NCBI RefSeq assembly: GCF_039541955.1
Contig: NZ_BAABHF010000024.1
Coordinates: 124,001-188,000, forward strand
Source: Actinoallomurus oryzae
Lineage (GTDB): Bacteria; Actinomycetota; Actinomycetes; Streptosporangiales; Streptosporangiaceae
Reading direction: 5' to 3'
Length of the DNA stretch: 64,000 nt
A program made the position numbers and the translations under genes. Of this stretch, positions 49,579 through 57,953 are shown one piece after another; positions within the stretch are counted from its first letter, which is position 1; each line of letters starts with the position of its first letter. The notes beneath the pieces are model-generated. The model made no database searches. It had not been told where the DNA came from and saw nothing but the letters and a program-made list of their open reading frames with translations.

Positions 49579-50169
49579 TCAGGCGGTCACCGGGAGCCAC
49601 GGCTGCCGGTTCTTCTCATAGACGGTGATGTCGTCGGCGTACCGCAGGGTGAGGCCGATGTCGTCGAGCCCCTCCGTCAGGCGCCAGCGGGTGTAGTCGT
49701 CGATCTCGAAGGACCGCACGCCGCCTTCGTCGCAGCGCAGCTCGCGGGCGGGCAGGTCGATGGTGAACTCCTTGGCCGGGTTCGCCTCGATCTTGTCCTG
49801 CAGGCGCTCGATGTAGTCCTCGGGCAGCTGGATCGGCAGCAGGCCCATCTTGGTGGCGTTGTTGCGGAAGATGTCGCCGAAGCGGGCCGAGATGACGGCG
49901 CGGAAGCCGTACTGCTGCAGGGCCCAGACGGCGTGCTCGCGCGAGGATCCGGTGCCGAAGTCCGGCCCGGCGACCAGGATCGACGCCCCGGCGTACTCCG
50001 GACGGTTCAGCACGAACTCCGGGTCCTCCCGCCAGGCGGAGAACAGGCCCTTTTCGAAGCCCGTACGGCTGACCTGCTTGAGCCAGACCGCCGGGATGAT
50101 CTGGTCGGTGTCGACGTTGCTGCGCCGCAGCGGCACGGCGCGCCCGGTGTGAACGGTGAAGGCTTCCAT
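49579..50169 (-). CDS. leuD: 3-isopropylmalate dehydratase small subunit
   Basis: A 196-residue LeuD, the swivelling domain of isopropylmalate isomerase in leucine synthesis. FTVHTGRAVPLRRSNVDTDQ at the N-terminus and GTGSSREHAVWALQQYGFRA are the substrate-binding signatures. It follows leuC by 18 bases on the same strand and forms the heterodimer with it. The start ATG is at 50169. Confidence 0.95.
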   Translation of the reverse strand: MEAFTVHTGRAVPLRRSNVDTDQIIPAVWLKQVSRTGFEKGLFSAWREDPEFVLNRPEYAGASILVAGPDFGTGSSREHAVWALQQYGFRAVISARFGDIFRNNATKMGLLPIQLPEDYIERLQDKIEANPAKEFTIDLPARELRCDEGGVRSFEIDDYTRWRLTEGLDDIGLTLRYADDITVYEKNRQPWLPVTA

Positions 50170-50187
50170 GTCTGCTGGGTCTCCTCG

Positions 50188-51585
50188 TTACAGGTCGGCG
50201 GGAGCGGCCAGGCGGCCGGTGACGGCGGTGGCGGCGGCGACGGCGGGCGAGACCAGGTGGGTACGGCCGCCCTTGCCCTGCCGGCCCTCGAAGTTGCGGT
50301 TGGAGGTCGAGGCGCTGCGCTCCCCCGGCTTGAGCTGGTCGGGGTTCATGCCGAGGCACATCGAGCAGCCCGCCTCGCGCCACTCGGCGCCGGCCTCGGT
50401 GAACACGGCGTCGAGGCCCTCCTCCTGCGCCTGCGCCTTGACCTTCATCGAGCCCGGCACGACCAGCATGCGGACGCCGTCGGCGACCTTGCGGCCCTTG
50501 ACGACCTCGGCCGCGGCGCGCAGGTCCTCGATGCGGCCGTTGGTGCAGGAACCGACGAACACGGTGTCGACGGCGATGTCGCGCAGCGGGGTGCCGGCGG
50601 TCAGGCCCATGTACTCCAGGGCCCGCTCGGCGGCGCTGCGGCGGGTCGGGTCCTCGAACGAGGACGGGTCCGGCACGCTCGAGGACAGCGGAGCGCCCTG
50701 GCCGGGGTTGGTGCCCCAGGTGACGAACGGGGTCAGCTCGACGGCGTCGATGACGACCTCGCGGTCGAAGACGGCGTCGTCGTCGGTGCGCAGCGACCGC
50801 CAGTACTCCTTGGCGGCCTCCCAGTCGGCGCCCTTCGGGGCGTTGGGGCGGCCTTCGAGGTAGGCGAAGGTCGTCTCGTCCGGCGCGATCATGCCGGCGC
50901 GGGCACCCGCCTCGATGGACATGTTGCAGACCGTCATGCGGCCCTCCATCGAGAGCGCGCGGATCGCCTCGCCGCGGTACTCGATGATGTGGCCCTGGCC
51001 GCCGCCGGTGCCGATGCGGGCGATGATCGCCAGGATCAGGTCCTTGGCGGTCACGCCGTAGGGCAGCTCACCGTTCACGGTGACCGCCATCATCTTGGGC
51101 TTGTTCTGCGACAGCGTCTGCGTCGCCAGGACGTGCTCGACCTCGCTCGTGCCGATGCCGAACGCCAGAGCACCGAACGCGCCGTGCGTGGACGTGTGCG
51201 AGTCGCCGCAGACGACCGTCATGCCGGGCTGGGTGAGCCCGAGCTGCGGGCCGATCACGTGCACGATGCCCTGGCCCGCGTCGCCCATCGGGTGCAGGCG
51301 TACGCCGAACTCGGCGCAGTTCTTGCGCAGGGTCTCCACCTGCGTCCGCGAGACGGGGTCGGCGATCGGGGCCAGGATGTCGGTCGTCGGGACGTTGTGG
51401 TCCTCGGTGGCGATCGTCAGGTCCGGCCGGCGAATCTTGCGGCCCGCCATGCGCAGGCCGTCGAAGGCCTGCGGGCTCGTCACCTCGTGGACGAGGTGAA
51501 GATCGATGTAGAGGACGTCCGGCTCGCCCTCCGCGCTGCGCACCACGTGCGCGTCGTAAACCTTGTCCGCCAGTGTCCGGCCCAT
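50188..51585 (-). CDS. leuC: 3-isopropylmalate dehydratase large subunit
   Basis: A 465-residue LeuC carrying the [4Fe-4S] cluster that isomerises 2- to 3-isopropylmalate. Cluster cysteines are in VFVGSCTNGR and CSMCLGMNPD. GDSHTSTHGAFGALAFGIGT is the aconitase signature. I chose ATG 51585 (MGRTLADKVYD) with GAGGTGA upstream; a GTG immediately before (51588) is an alternative. It is divergent from the IclR-type regulator gene, which in relatives controls it. Confidence 0.95.
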   Translation of the reverse strand: MGRTLADKVYDAHVVRSAEGEPDVLYIDLHLVHEVTSPQAFDGLRMAGRKIRRPDLTIATEDHNVPTTDILAPIADPVSRTQVETLRKNCAEFGVRLHPMGDAGQGIVHVIGPQLGLTQPGMTVVCGDSHTSTHGAFGALAFGIGTSEVEHVLATQTLSQNKPKMMAVTVNGELPYGVTAKDLILAIIARIGTGGGQGHIIEYRGEAIRALSMEGRMTVCNMSIEAGARAGMIAPDETTFAYLEGRPNAPKGADWEAAKEYWRSLRTDDDAVFDREVVIDAVELTPFVTWGTNPGQGAPLSSSVPDPSSFEDPTRRSAAERALEYMGLTAGTPLRDIAVDTVFVGSCTNGRIEDLRAAAEVVKGRKVADGVRMLVVPGSMKVKAQAQEEGLDAVFTEAGAEWREAGCSMCLGMNPDQLKPGERSASTSNRNFEGRQGKGGRTHLVSPAVAAATAVTGRLAAPADL

Positions 51586-51626
51586 CACTTCACCTCTTCT
51601 TGGTCCTGGGCTCCTTTGCTCACGAC

Positions 51627-51655
51627 TTGCATCTCAGATTGCGAGACGGCAGTAT
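51627..51655 (+). promoter_or_regulatory. Candidate ndgR promoter and leuC-ndgR operator
   Basis: TTGCAT (51627-51632) and CAGTAT (51650-51655), 17 bases apart, form a plausible promoter only seven bases before the ndgR ATG. TCTC (51632-51635) and GAGA (51643-51646) in ATCTCAGATTGCGAGAC form an inverted repeat inside the 76-base divergent gap. It is the natural place for the regulator to bind both promoters. Confidence 0.45.
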
Positions 51656-51661
51656 CGAGGC

Positions 51662-52375
51662 ATGGACAACTCTAGCGGAGTCGGCGTACTTGACAAAGCG
51701 GTACTCGTCTTGAACGCCCTGGAGGCCGGCCCCGCCTCGCTGGCCCAGCTCGTGCAGACGACCGGTCTGGCTCGCCCCACCGCCCACCGCCTCGCCGTCG
51801 CGCTGGAGCACCACCGGCTGGTCCACCGCGACACCCAGGGCCGGTTCATCCTCGGCCCCCGCCTGGCCGAGCTCGCCGCCGCGGCCGGCGAGGACCGGCT
51901 GCTTGCCGTCGCCCAGCCCATCCTCACCCAGTTGCGCGACCTGACCGGCGAGAGCGCCCAGCTCTACCGCCGCCAGGGCGACGCACGCGTCTGCGTGGCG
52001 GCGGCCGAGCGGATGAGCGGCCTGCGCGACACCGTGCCGGTCGGCAGCTCGCTGCCGATGACGGCCGGGTCGGCGGCCCAGATCCTGCTGGCCTGGGAGG
52101 AGCCCGACCGCCTCCACCGGGGCCTGCGCGGCGCCAAGTTCACCGCGACGACGTTGGCCTCCGTCCGCCGCCGCGGCTGGGCCCAGAGCGTCGGCGAACG
52201 CGAGCAGGGCGTGGCGTCGGTGTCCGCGCCGATCCGCGGCACCGGCGCGCGCGTGATCGCCGCGATCTCCGTGTCCGGCCCGATCGAACGCCTGAGCCGC
52301 TCCCCCGGCCGGATGCACGCCCCGCCGGTCCTGGCCGCGGCCGAGAAGATCTCCGAGTCCATGCGCCGCCCCTGA
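51662..52375 (+). CDS. ndgR: IclR-family regulator of leucine/amino-acid genes (NdgR type)
   Basis: A 237-residue IclR protein. A winged helix-turn-helix lies at the N-terminus (LAQLVQTTGLARPTAHRLAV) and an effector-binding GAF-like domain at the C-terminus (TVPVGSSLPMTAGSAAQILL). The divergent position beside leuCD is diagnostic for NdgR/LtbR, known in Streptomyces and Corynebacterium as a regulator of leucine and tryptophan genes. The ATG at 51662 gives MDNSSGVGVLDKAVLVL; longer forms would overlap leuC. Confidence 0.92.
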   Translation: MDNSSGVGVLDKAVLVLNALEAGPASLAQLVQTTGLARPTAHRLAVALEHHRLVHRDTQGRFILGPRLAELAAAAGEDRLLAVAQPILTQLRDLTGESAQLYRRQGDARVCVAAAERMSGLRDTVPVGSSLPMTAGSAAQILLAWEEPDRLHRGLRGAKFTATTLASVRRRGWAQSVGEREQGVASVSAPIRGTGARVIAAISVSGPIERLSRSPGRMHAPPVLAAAEKISESMRRP

Positions 52376-52378
52376 GCC

Positions 52379-53368
52379 TCAGGAGGCGCCCAGCGGGCGA
52401 TAGACGGGGATTCCCCGGGTCTCCAGCTCCTCCCGGAGCGCGAAGTAGGCGTCGCCGAACGGGTCCACCCCGGTCAGCGGCATCAGTCCCCGCCGGATCG
52501 CCACGTCGTGCGGGGCCAGGCCGGCGGCCTCGGCGAGATGACGGTTCGCCGCCTCCGTACGCCCCCGGCGGGCCAGCCACACCGCGAGGCGGGCGTGAGC
52601 GCGGGCCCGCTGCTCCTCCGGCGTCGGAACGCGCAGGTACTCGCCGATCTGCGCGTCCGTGAGACCGCGATCCCCCTCGATCACCCAGCGCCGCAGCGCC
52701 GCCCATGACACCTCGGAGTCGATGCCGTTCATCGAGCGGAACAGGTCGGTCGCCGTCTGGCTGTCCTGCGGCCGGGCGATCCGGCCCTCCTCGTCCACCC
52801 AGACGACCGTCGGCACGTTGACGATGTCGTAGCGCTCGGCGACGATCCCGTCGGCGTCGGTCAGCGCCGGGTGGGTGAGGTCCCGCTGCCAGGGCCGCGC
52901 CTGCTCCGGATCGCGGTCGCACGCGATGCTCACGACGGTGAGGCCGTACGGCTCCAGCGCCTTGTGACGTTCCTCCCACGCCGGCAGGTCGTACCGGCAG
53001 CCGCACCACGACGCCCAGAAGACCAGCGCGACCTTGCGACCGCGGACGTCGCCCAGGGACCGGCCGTCGAGGGTGAAGTCCGGCGCCCACCCGGTCGGGG
53101 TCAGCGGCGCGGCGTCGGCGAGGGCGATCACCCGCTCCTCACGGTCCACAACGGCGATCTTGCCGGTCAGCTCGGCGAAGGCCACGACGTCGATCCCCCC
53201 GCCGGCCTCGGCGTCGCGCACCGCGGCCACCGGGACACACGCATCGTCACGGCACCAGCCGTGCGGCTTGCGGACCCAGCCGAGCACCGGTGCGGTCAGC
53301 GGCGCGCGCAGGTCACCGTCGAGATCGATCCGCTCCTCGCGGCCGTCGGTCAGCAGGGTGTGATTCAT
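52379..53368 (-). CDS. Thioredoxin-like (TlpA/AhpC-type) protein with CxC centre
   Basis: A 329-residue protein. An N-terminal segment has a CRDDAC pair (Cys39, Cys44). The thioredoxin-like core is in the middle: APDFTLDGRSLGDVRGRKVA, then the active site VFWASWCGCRYDLP and NVPTVVWVDEEGRI. The C-terminal part is helical and TPR-like (AVWLARRGRTEAANRHLAEA). The redox site is Cys-Gly-Cys, not the usual CxxC. No signal peptide is visible. ATG 53368 follows GGAGGG. It is divergent from a MerR regulator that probably controls it. Confidence 0.75.
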   Translation of the reverse strand: MNHTLLTDGREERIDLDGDLRAPLTAPVLGWVRKPHGWCRDDACVPVAAVRDAEAGGGIDVVAFAELTGKIAVVDREERVIALADAAPLTPTGWAPDFTLDGRSLGDVRGRKVALVFWASWCGCRYDLPAWEERHKALEPYGLTVVSIACDRDPEQARPWQRDLTHPALTDADGIVAERYDIVNVPTVVWVDEEGRIARPQDSQTATDLFRSMNGIDSEVSWAALRRWVIEGDRGLTDAQIGEYLRVPTPEEQRARAHARLAVWLARRGRTEAANRHLAEAAGLAPHDVAIRRGLMPLTGVDPFGDAYFALREELETRGIPVYRPLGAS

Positions 53369-53379
53369 GAGACCCTCCA

Positions 53380-53408
53380 TTGGATAGTGACACTCTCCAA
53401 CTATTGGA
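53380..53408 (-). promoter_or_regulatory. MerR-type operator in the divergent promoter
   Basis: TTGGA (53380-53384) pairs with TCCAA (53396-53400). TCCAACTATTGGA (53396-53408) is itself a perfect 13-base palindrome with a three-base centre. TTGGATAG occurs twice as a direct repeat. This sits between the divergent starts at 53368 and 53442, close to the thioredoxin-like gene. Confidence 0.55.
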
Positions 53409-53441
53409 TAGCGCTAGTATCTAAGTCAAGGGGGGTGACGG

Positions 53442-54086
53442 ATGAAGATCTCCGAACTCAGCGACCGCAGCGGCCTGCCGGTGCAGACGATCAAGTACTA
53501 CATCCGGGAGGGCCTGCTGCCGAAAGGCGCGGCGACCGCCGCGACCAGGGCGGAGTACGCCGAGGAGCACCTCGAGCGGCTGCGTCTCATCCGGGCGCTC
53601 CGCGAGGTCGGCGACCTGTCCGTCGCGGCGGTGAAGCGCATCATCGGCGCCGTCGACGACGAGGCGGTCGGCCTGCACGAGCTGCTCGGCACCGCCGCGT
53701 ACACGCTGAGCCCGGCGGCCGAGGCCCGGCCCGACGAGCCCGACTGGCGCTCGGCCCGCGAGGACGTGGACGCCATCGTCGCCGAGCTCGGCTGGCAGGT
53801 GTCCCCGGACGCGCCGACCCGCGACCTGCTCGCCCAGGCGTTCCTCGCGCTGCGCCGCCTGGGGCGGCCCATCGTCTGGACCGACCTGCGGCCCTACATC
53901 GAGGCGGCGACGATCATCGCCGAGCATGAGATCGGCGGGATTCCGGTCGAGGGCGAGCGCGGCCGGGCCGTGCAGACGGCGGTCGCCACGAACGTGCTGT
54001 ACGAGAAGGTGCTGCTCGCGCTGCGGCGCATGGCCCAGGAGGACGCCTCGGCCCGCCGGTTCGGCGCCGACGCCGAGAGCCGCTGA
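53442..54086 (+). CDS. MerR-family transcriptional regulator
   Basis: A 214-residue regulator. KISELSDRSGLPVQTIKYYI is the winged-helix DNA-binding motif, followed by the dimerising coiled coil. The C-terminal domain of about 130 residues is helical, with no metal-binding cysteines, so the signal is likely organic. The start ATG at 53442 has GGGGGGTGACGG upstream. It is divergent from the thioredoxin-like gene and probably regulates both. Confidence 0.88.
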   Translation: MKISELSDRSGLPVQTIKYYIREGLLPKGAATAATRAEYAEEHLERLRLIRALREVGDLSVAAVKRIIGAVDDEAVGLHELLGTAAYTLSPAAEARPDEPDWRSAREDVDAIVAELGWQVSPDAPTRDLLAQAFLALRRLGRPIVWTDLRPYIEAATIIAEHEIGGIPVEGERGRAVQTAVATNVLYEKVLLALRRMAQEDASARRFGADAESR

Positions 54087-54129
54087 CCGTACGCTTCACG
54101 TCCGGCCGGGCACGGGTAATCATGACGGT

Positions 54130-55002
54130 GTGGATTTCGACGAGGCCGCCGACGAGCTGTACGGCGTGCTGCCGTCGGAGTTCACCGCGACCCGGAAGCG
54201 GCTGGCGGGCGAGCTGCCGCGCGACGACGCCCGGCGCCTCACCGCGATGCGGCGCCCGACCGTCCCGGCGTGGGCGGTGAACCTCCTCGTCCGCGACGAC
54301 GCGGTCGGCCCCGTGCTGGAGCTCGGCGAACGCATGCGCGCGGCCTGGTCGGAGGGCGGCGACCTGACCGCCCTGGACCGCGAACGGGACTCTGTCGTCG
54401 ACGATCTGGTCCGGCGCGCCCGCACGCTGGCCGACGAGGCCGGGCGGCCGTTGAGCGACGCCTTCGCCGACGAGGTGGACGAGACGCTGCGCGCCGCGAT
54501 CGCCGACCCGTCGGCCGCCGAGGCCGTACGCGCGGGGCGGCTCGACCATCCGCTGCGGCACGCGGGTTTCGGCCCGTTCGGTGCCGCCGCGCCGCCGGCC
54601 CGCCCGAAGCCCCCGCCGCGCCGGACGAAGAAGGCCCGCGAGGACGACGAGGCCGCCCGGAAAGAACGCGAGGACGGCGAGGCCGCGCGGAGGGAACGCG
54701 AGCGCAGGGAACGGCAGGAGCGGGAACGGCGCGCGGAGCGGGCCCGTGCCGCCGAGCGCGAGGCCGAGGAGGCCGAGCGCTCTCTCGCCGAGTGGGCGTC
54801 CTCCGTCGAGGAGGCCCGGCGGCGGCTGGCCGACGCCGAACGCGACCTCGACGACCTGCGCCGGCGGGTGCACGAGGCCGAGGCCCGGCAGACGGACCTC
54901 TCCCGCCGGGCCCAGGTGGCCGAGCGGGAGCACCGCCGCGCCGAACGCACCGCGCGAGAGGCGCGCCGCCGCGCCCGCGACCTCGCGGCCGACGCTTCCT
55001 GA
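54130..55002 (+). CDS. Conserved coiled-coil protein, function unknown
   Basis: A 290-residue protein in two parts. The N-terminal 150 residues (VDFDEAADELYGVLPSEF, RRLTAMRRPTVPAWAVNLLV) resemble a conserved actinobacterial family I know only as hypothetical. The C-terminal 140 residues are a highly charged Glu/Arg/Ala coiled coil with repeated R-x-R-E-R patterns. No enzymatic motif or signal is visible. The GTG at 54130 is chosen because the conserved part begins there; there is no clear ribosome site. It follows the MerR gene by 43 bases. Confidence 0.7.
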   Translation: MDFDEAADELYGVLPSEFTATRKRLAGELPRDDARRLTAMRRPTVPAWAVNLLVRDDAVGPVLELGERMRAAWSEGGDLTALDRERDSVVDDLVRRARTLADEAGRPLSDAFADEVDETLRAAIADPSAAEAVRAGRLDHPLRHAGFGPFGAAAPPARPKPPPRRTKKAREDDEAARKEREDGEAARRERERRERQERERRAERARAAEREAEEAERSLAEWASSVEEARRRLADAERDLDDLRRRVHEAEARQTDLSRRAQVAEREHRRAERTAREARRRARDLAADAS

Positions 55003-55080
55003 CTACCGGACAATTCAGTTCGATGCTGGCTGTCTCCGCATGGGTCTAAGATCGGCTCACAGCGGTAGAAAGGGTGAAAT

Positions 55081-55941
55081 GTGACCGGCGCGGCGCGGCG
55101 GGCACTCGGGGAGTTCGACACGACCCGGCCGAACATCGCCCGCATCAACGATTACTTTCTCGGCGGTAAGGACAATTTCGCCGCCGACCGGCGCGCGGCG
55201 GAAGAGTTGCTCGCGATCGCTCCGGAGATCAGGGCGATCGCGGCCGAGAGCCGGAACTTCCTCGGCCGTGCCGTGCGCTTCCTCGCCGCGCAGGGCATCC
55301 GGCAGTACCTCGACATCGGGTCCGGCCTTCCCACCCTCCAGAACACGCACGAGGTGGCGCGCTCGGTGCTCCCGGACGCCCGCGTGGTCTACGTCGACAA
55401 CGACCCGGTCGTGATCTCACACGGCCGCGCGGTCCTCGCCTGCGACGAGCGCACGGCCGTCGTCGAGGGCGACATCCTGCACCCCCAGGAACTGGTCGAC
55501 GACCGCGAGGTGCGCGGCGTCATCGACTTCGACGAGCCGGTCGCCATCCTCATCTTCGGCGCGCTGCACGTCATCCCGAACGCGGACGATCCATACAAAA
55601 GCGTCGCGACGCTGCGGGACGCGACCGCGCCGGGAAGCCACCTGGCCCTCTCTCATCTCGTCTTCGACATCCGGCCCGAGGTCGCCGGCGCCATCGAGGA
55701 CATCTACCGGACCGCCCTCCACCGGCCCCAGGCGAACACCGCGCGCAACCGCGAGGACGTGCTGGGGTTCTTCGACGGCTTCGAGCTGGTCGACCCCGGC
55801 CTGGTCTGGTTGCGTCAGTGGCGCCCGGACCACCCGCTGCACGCGCGGGCGGCGGAGACGGTCTGGAAGGTCGGCGGCGTCGGCCGCAAGGTCTGCGACC
55901 GCGCCCGGCAGGCGCGCGGAGCCGGCGCCGGATCTCGCTGA
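55081..55941 (+). CDS. SAM-dependent methyltransferase of the DUF574 (Methyltransf_19) family
   Basis: A 286-residue protein. DTTRPNIARINDYFLGGKDN is the hallmark start. The SAM site is YLDIGSGLPTLQNTHEVA, with VVYVDNDPVVISHG as the acidic-loop motif. ILIFGALHVIP and GSHLALSHL follow. Actinomycetes carry many copies of this family, often beside XRE/DUF397 genes as here, but no substrate is established. It converges with the XRE gene, 33 bases apart. Confidence 0.9.
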   Translation: MTGAARRALGEFDTTRPNIARINDYFLGGKDNFAADRRAAEELLAIAPEIRAIAAESRNFLGRAVRFLAAQGIRQYLDIGSGLPTLQNTHEVARSVLPDARVVYVDNDPVVISHGRAVLACDERTAVVEGDILHPQELVDDREVRGVIDFDEPVAILIFGALHVIPNADDPYKSVATLRDATAPGSHLALSHLVFDIRPEVAGAIEDIYRTALHRPQANTARNREDVLGFFDGFELVDPGLVWLRQWRPDHPLHARAAETVWKVGGVGRKVCDRARQARGAGAGSR

Positions 55942-55974
55942 GGATCCAGTGGCGGACTCGCTGAGGATCCCGCG

Positions 55975-56880
55975 CTACATCTCGTTGAGGATGCGGTTGA
56001 GGGTGTCGCGGATCTTTGAGGCCGGCTCGGCGTCGATGCAGAGCCGCTCCATCACCACGTGGTAGTGGTCGACGTCCTCGCGCTTGTCGAGGTAGAGCGC
56101 ACTGGTGAGCTGCTCGAGGTAGACCACGTCGGGCAGGTCGCGCTCGGCGAACCGCAGGATGCTGAACGGCCCTCCCGCCGCCGCGTGCCCGCCGAGGGCG
56201 AACGGCACCATCTGCAGCGTGACGTTCGGCAGCTCGGTCATCTCCAGCAGGTGCCGCAGCTGACGGCGCATCGCCTGGACTCCGCCGAGCGGGCGCCGCA
56301 GCACCGCCTCGTCGACGACCGCCCACAGGTGCGGCGGGTCGTCGGACTGCAGCAGCGACTGCCGCCGCATCCGCAGGCCGACGCGCCGCTCCACCTCGTG
56401 GCCCGGGGCCGTCGGGTGGCCCAGCAGCGTGACGGCGCGCGCGTAGTCCTCGGTCTGCAGCAGGCCGGGGACGAACTGGACCTCGTACGCGCGGATGCGG
56501 GACGCGGCCTCCTCCAGGCCGATGTAGACCTCGAACCAGGACGGGAGGATGTCGGAGTAGCTGTGCCACCAGCCCGGGGCGTTCGCCCGGTCGGCCAGCG
56601 TGAGCATCGCCGCCTTGTCGCTCTCGTCGTCCACTCCGTAGAGCGTGAGCAGGTCGGCGACGTCGCGGCGCCGGAAGCGCACGCGCCCCAGCTCCATGCG
56701 GCTGATCTTCGAGTGCGAACCCCGGATCGCCGCGCCGGCCTCCTCGCACGTGATCTGCCGCTTCTCGCGGAGGCGGCGCAGCTGGGAACCCAGGATGATG
56801 CGCAACACGGTCGGCCCACCGCGATGGGGGCCGAACATGTCGCGTGCGGTCTCTTCACCGCCGGCATGGGACCCGATCAT
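55975..56880 (-). CDS. XRE-family regulator with DUF5753 domain
   Basis: A 301-residue protein. The helix-turn-helix is LGSQLRRLREKRQITCEEAG then IRGSHSKISRMELGR. The C-terminal DUF5753 domain includes PSWFEVYIGLEEAASRIRAY and FVPGLLQTEDYARAV. Such regulators occur with small DUF397 proteins and act on development or antibiotic production in Streptomyces. The ATG at 56880 has AGGGGAG upstream; ATG 56838 is an alternative. It lies 141 bases downstream of the DUF397 gene on the same strand. Confidence 0.9.
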   Translation of the reverse strand: MIGSHAGGEETARDMFGPHRGGPTVLRIILGSQLRRLREKRQITCEEAGAAIRGSHSKISRMELGRVRFRRRDVADLLTLYGVDDESDKAAMLTLADRANAPGWWHSYSDILPSWFEVYIGLEEAASRIRAYEVQFVPGLLQTEDYARAVTLLGHPTAPGHEVERRVGLRMRRQSLLQSDDPPHLWAVVDEAVLRRPLGGVQAMRRQLRHLLEMTELPNVTLQMVPFALGGHAAAGGPFSILRFAERDLPDVVYLEQLTSALYLDKREDVDHYHVVMERLCIDAEPASKIRDTLNRILNEM

Positions 56881-57021
56881 GTGCTCCCCTAGGACACTGG
56901 AATCGGCCCAGTGTCCCACTGGAGCCCGTCGTTGCAAAGCGCCCGCCTCGCGCGGGCAGGGTTCGGCCGGCCCTCGGCGAGCGGGTGGTCGCCCGCCTCA
57001 GGCGGCGTATGGTCGCTCACC

Positions 57022-57258
57022 TCAGGCGAGCATGTGATCGAAGTCGCCGTCCTTCGCTCCTTTGATGAAAGCGTCGATCTCCGCCCGGGTGTACAGCAGC
57101 GCGGGGCCGTCCGGGAACCGTGAGTTGCGAATCGCGATCTCGCCACACGGCAGTTCGGCGAGTTCGACGCAGTTTCCACTCGGATTACTGGCATGGCTCT
57201 TGAGCCAGCTGGCCTCCCGCAGGCGGGCTGCCGATATTCCGTTGTAGGCCTGATACAT
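57022..57258 (-). CDS. DUF397 small protein
   Basis: A 78-residue DUF397 protein: SAARLREASWLKSHASNPSG, CVELAELP, IAIRNSRFPDGPALLYTRAE and FIKGAKDGDFDHML are the full family pattern. Paired with an XRE/DUF5753 gene it is thought to act as the regulator's antagonist or partner. The ATG at 57258 is fixed by GGAGGCGAC; the frame continues upstream through the Pu-Py tract only by chance. Confidence 0.9.
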   Translation of the reverse strand: MYQAYNGISAARLREASWLKSHASNPSGNCVELAELPCGEIAIRNSRFPDGPALLYTRAEIDAFIKGAKDGDFDHMLA

Positions 57259-57333
57259 GTCGCCTCCAAGCCATCCAAGACCGCCCGACCGGTGAGCCAA
57301 AGGTCGGACCCCTTCCGGGAGCGGCACGACGCT

Positions 57334-57383
57334 CGTGCACATGCACGTGCATCCGTGCGTGCATGCGTGCTTGCATATGCACG
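57334..57383. promoter_or_regulatory. Alternating purine-pyrimidine tract between divergent regulators
   Basis: Within 50 bases three runs of strictly alternating purine and pyrimidine occur: 57334-57352 (19), 57354-57370 (17) and 57372-57383 (12), built from GTGCAC, TGCATG and ATGC words. GTGCAC and TGCATGCA-like palindromes recur. It lies upstream of both the DUF397 gene and the ATP-binding gene. Confidence 0.7.
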
Positions 57384-57455
57384 ACTTGAGGAGCAAGATA
57401 GCGGAACGGCGCATGGAGCGCCCCGCGACGTCCCCGACTTCCCCCAGGGTCCGCA

Positions 57456-57953
57456 ATGAACTTGCCGCCACCGAGCGAAACCACCGGCATCCCCCTCAAC
57501 GACCAGGGGTGGGACGACTGGCTCCGCCCTTTTGACGGCACCCCTTGGTCGAACGGCGGTCGGCCGCTGGTCGCCGCCCAGGACCTGCCCTCTGAGGCTG
57601 CCTCGCCGGGTATCGCCCGTAATGTGACAAAAGACACACTTACCCGGTGGAGTCTCGGCGACTTCTACGACGACGCCGCGGTGGTCGTCTCCGAACTGGT
57701 GACCAACGCCATCCGGTACGGCCTGTGCCCCACCGCCCACGACCCGCTGCGCCTGGTGCTCGCCCGCTACGAGAGCCAGCTCGTCTGCATGGTGACCGAC
57801 CCGACCGACACCGCGCCCAAGATGCAGGATCCCGACTGGGTCGCCGAGACCGGCCGCGGCCTGCACATCATCGAGGCCATCAGCCGCGCCTGGGGCTGGA
57901 CGCCCCTCCTCGGCGGCGGCAAGGCGGTCTGGGCGTCCTTCTCGATCATCTGA
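57456..57953 (+). CDS. RsbW-like ATP-binding protein (HATPase_c_2)
   Basis: A 165-residue GHKL ATPase of the anti-sigma-factor kinase type. The N box is VVSELVTNAIRYG and the G1/G2 region GRGLHIIEAISRAWG. Actinomycetes carry many such proteins beside XRE/DUF397 genes. They may phosphorylate anti-anti-sigma factors; the partner here is unknown. The ATG at 57456 is preceded by CCCAGGG. It is divergent from the DUF397 gene and overlaps the end of the convergent DUF2332 gene by eight bases. Confidence 0.88.
   Translation: MNLPPPSETTGIPLNDQGWDDWLRPFDGTPWSNGGRPLVAAQDLPSEAASPGIARNVTKDTLTRWSLGDFYDDAAVVVSELVTNAIRYGLCPTAHDPLRLVLARYESQLVCMVTDPTDTAPKMQDPDWVAETGRGLHIIEAISRAWGWTPLLGGGKAVWASFSII

Noticed and set aside
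57335..57535. Short ORF beginning MHMHVHPCVHACLHMHDL
   Set aside because: The His/Met/Val/Cys pattern is simply the alternating purine-pyrimidine tract translated; no ribosome site.
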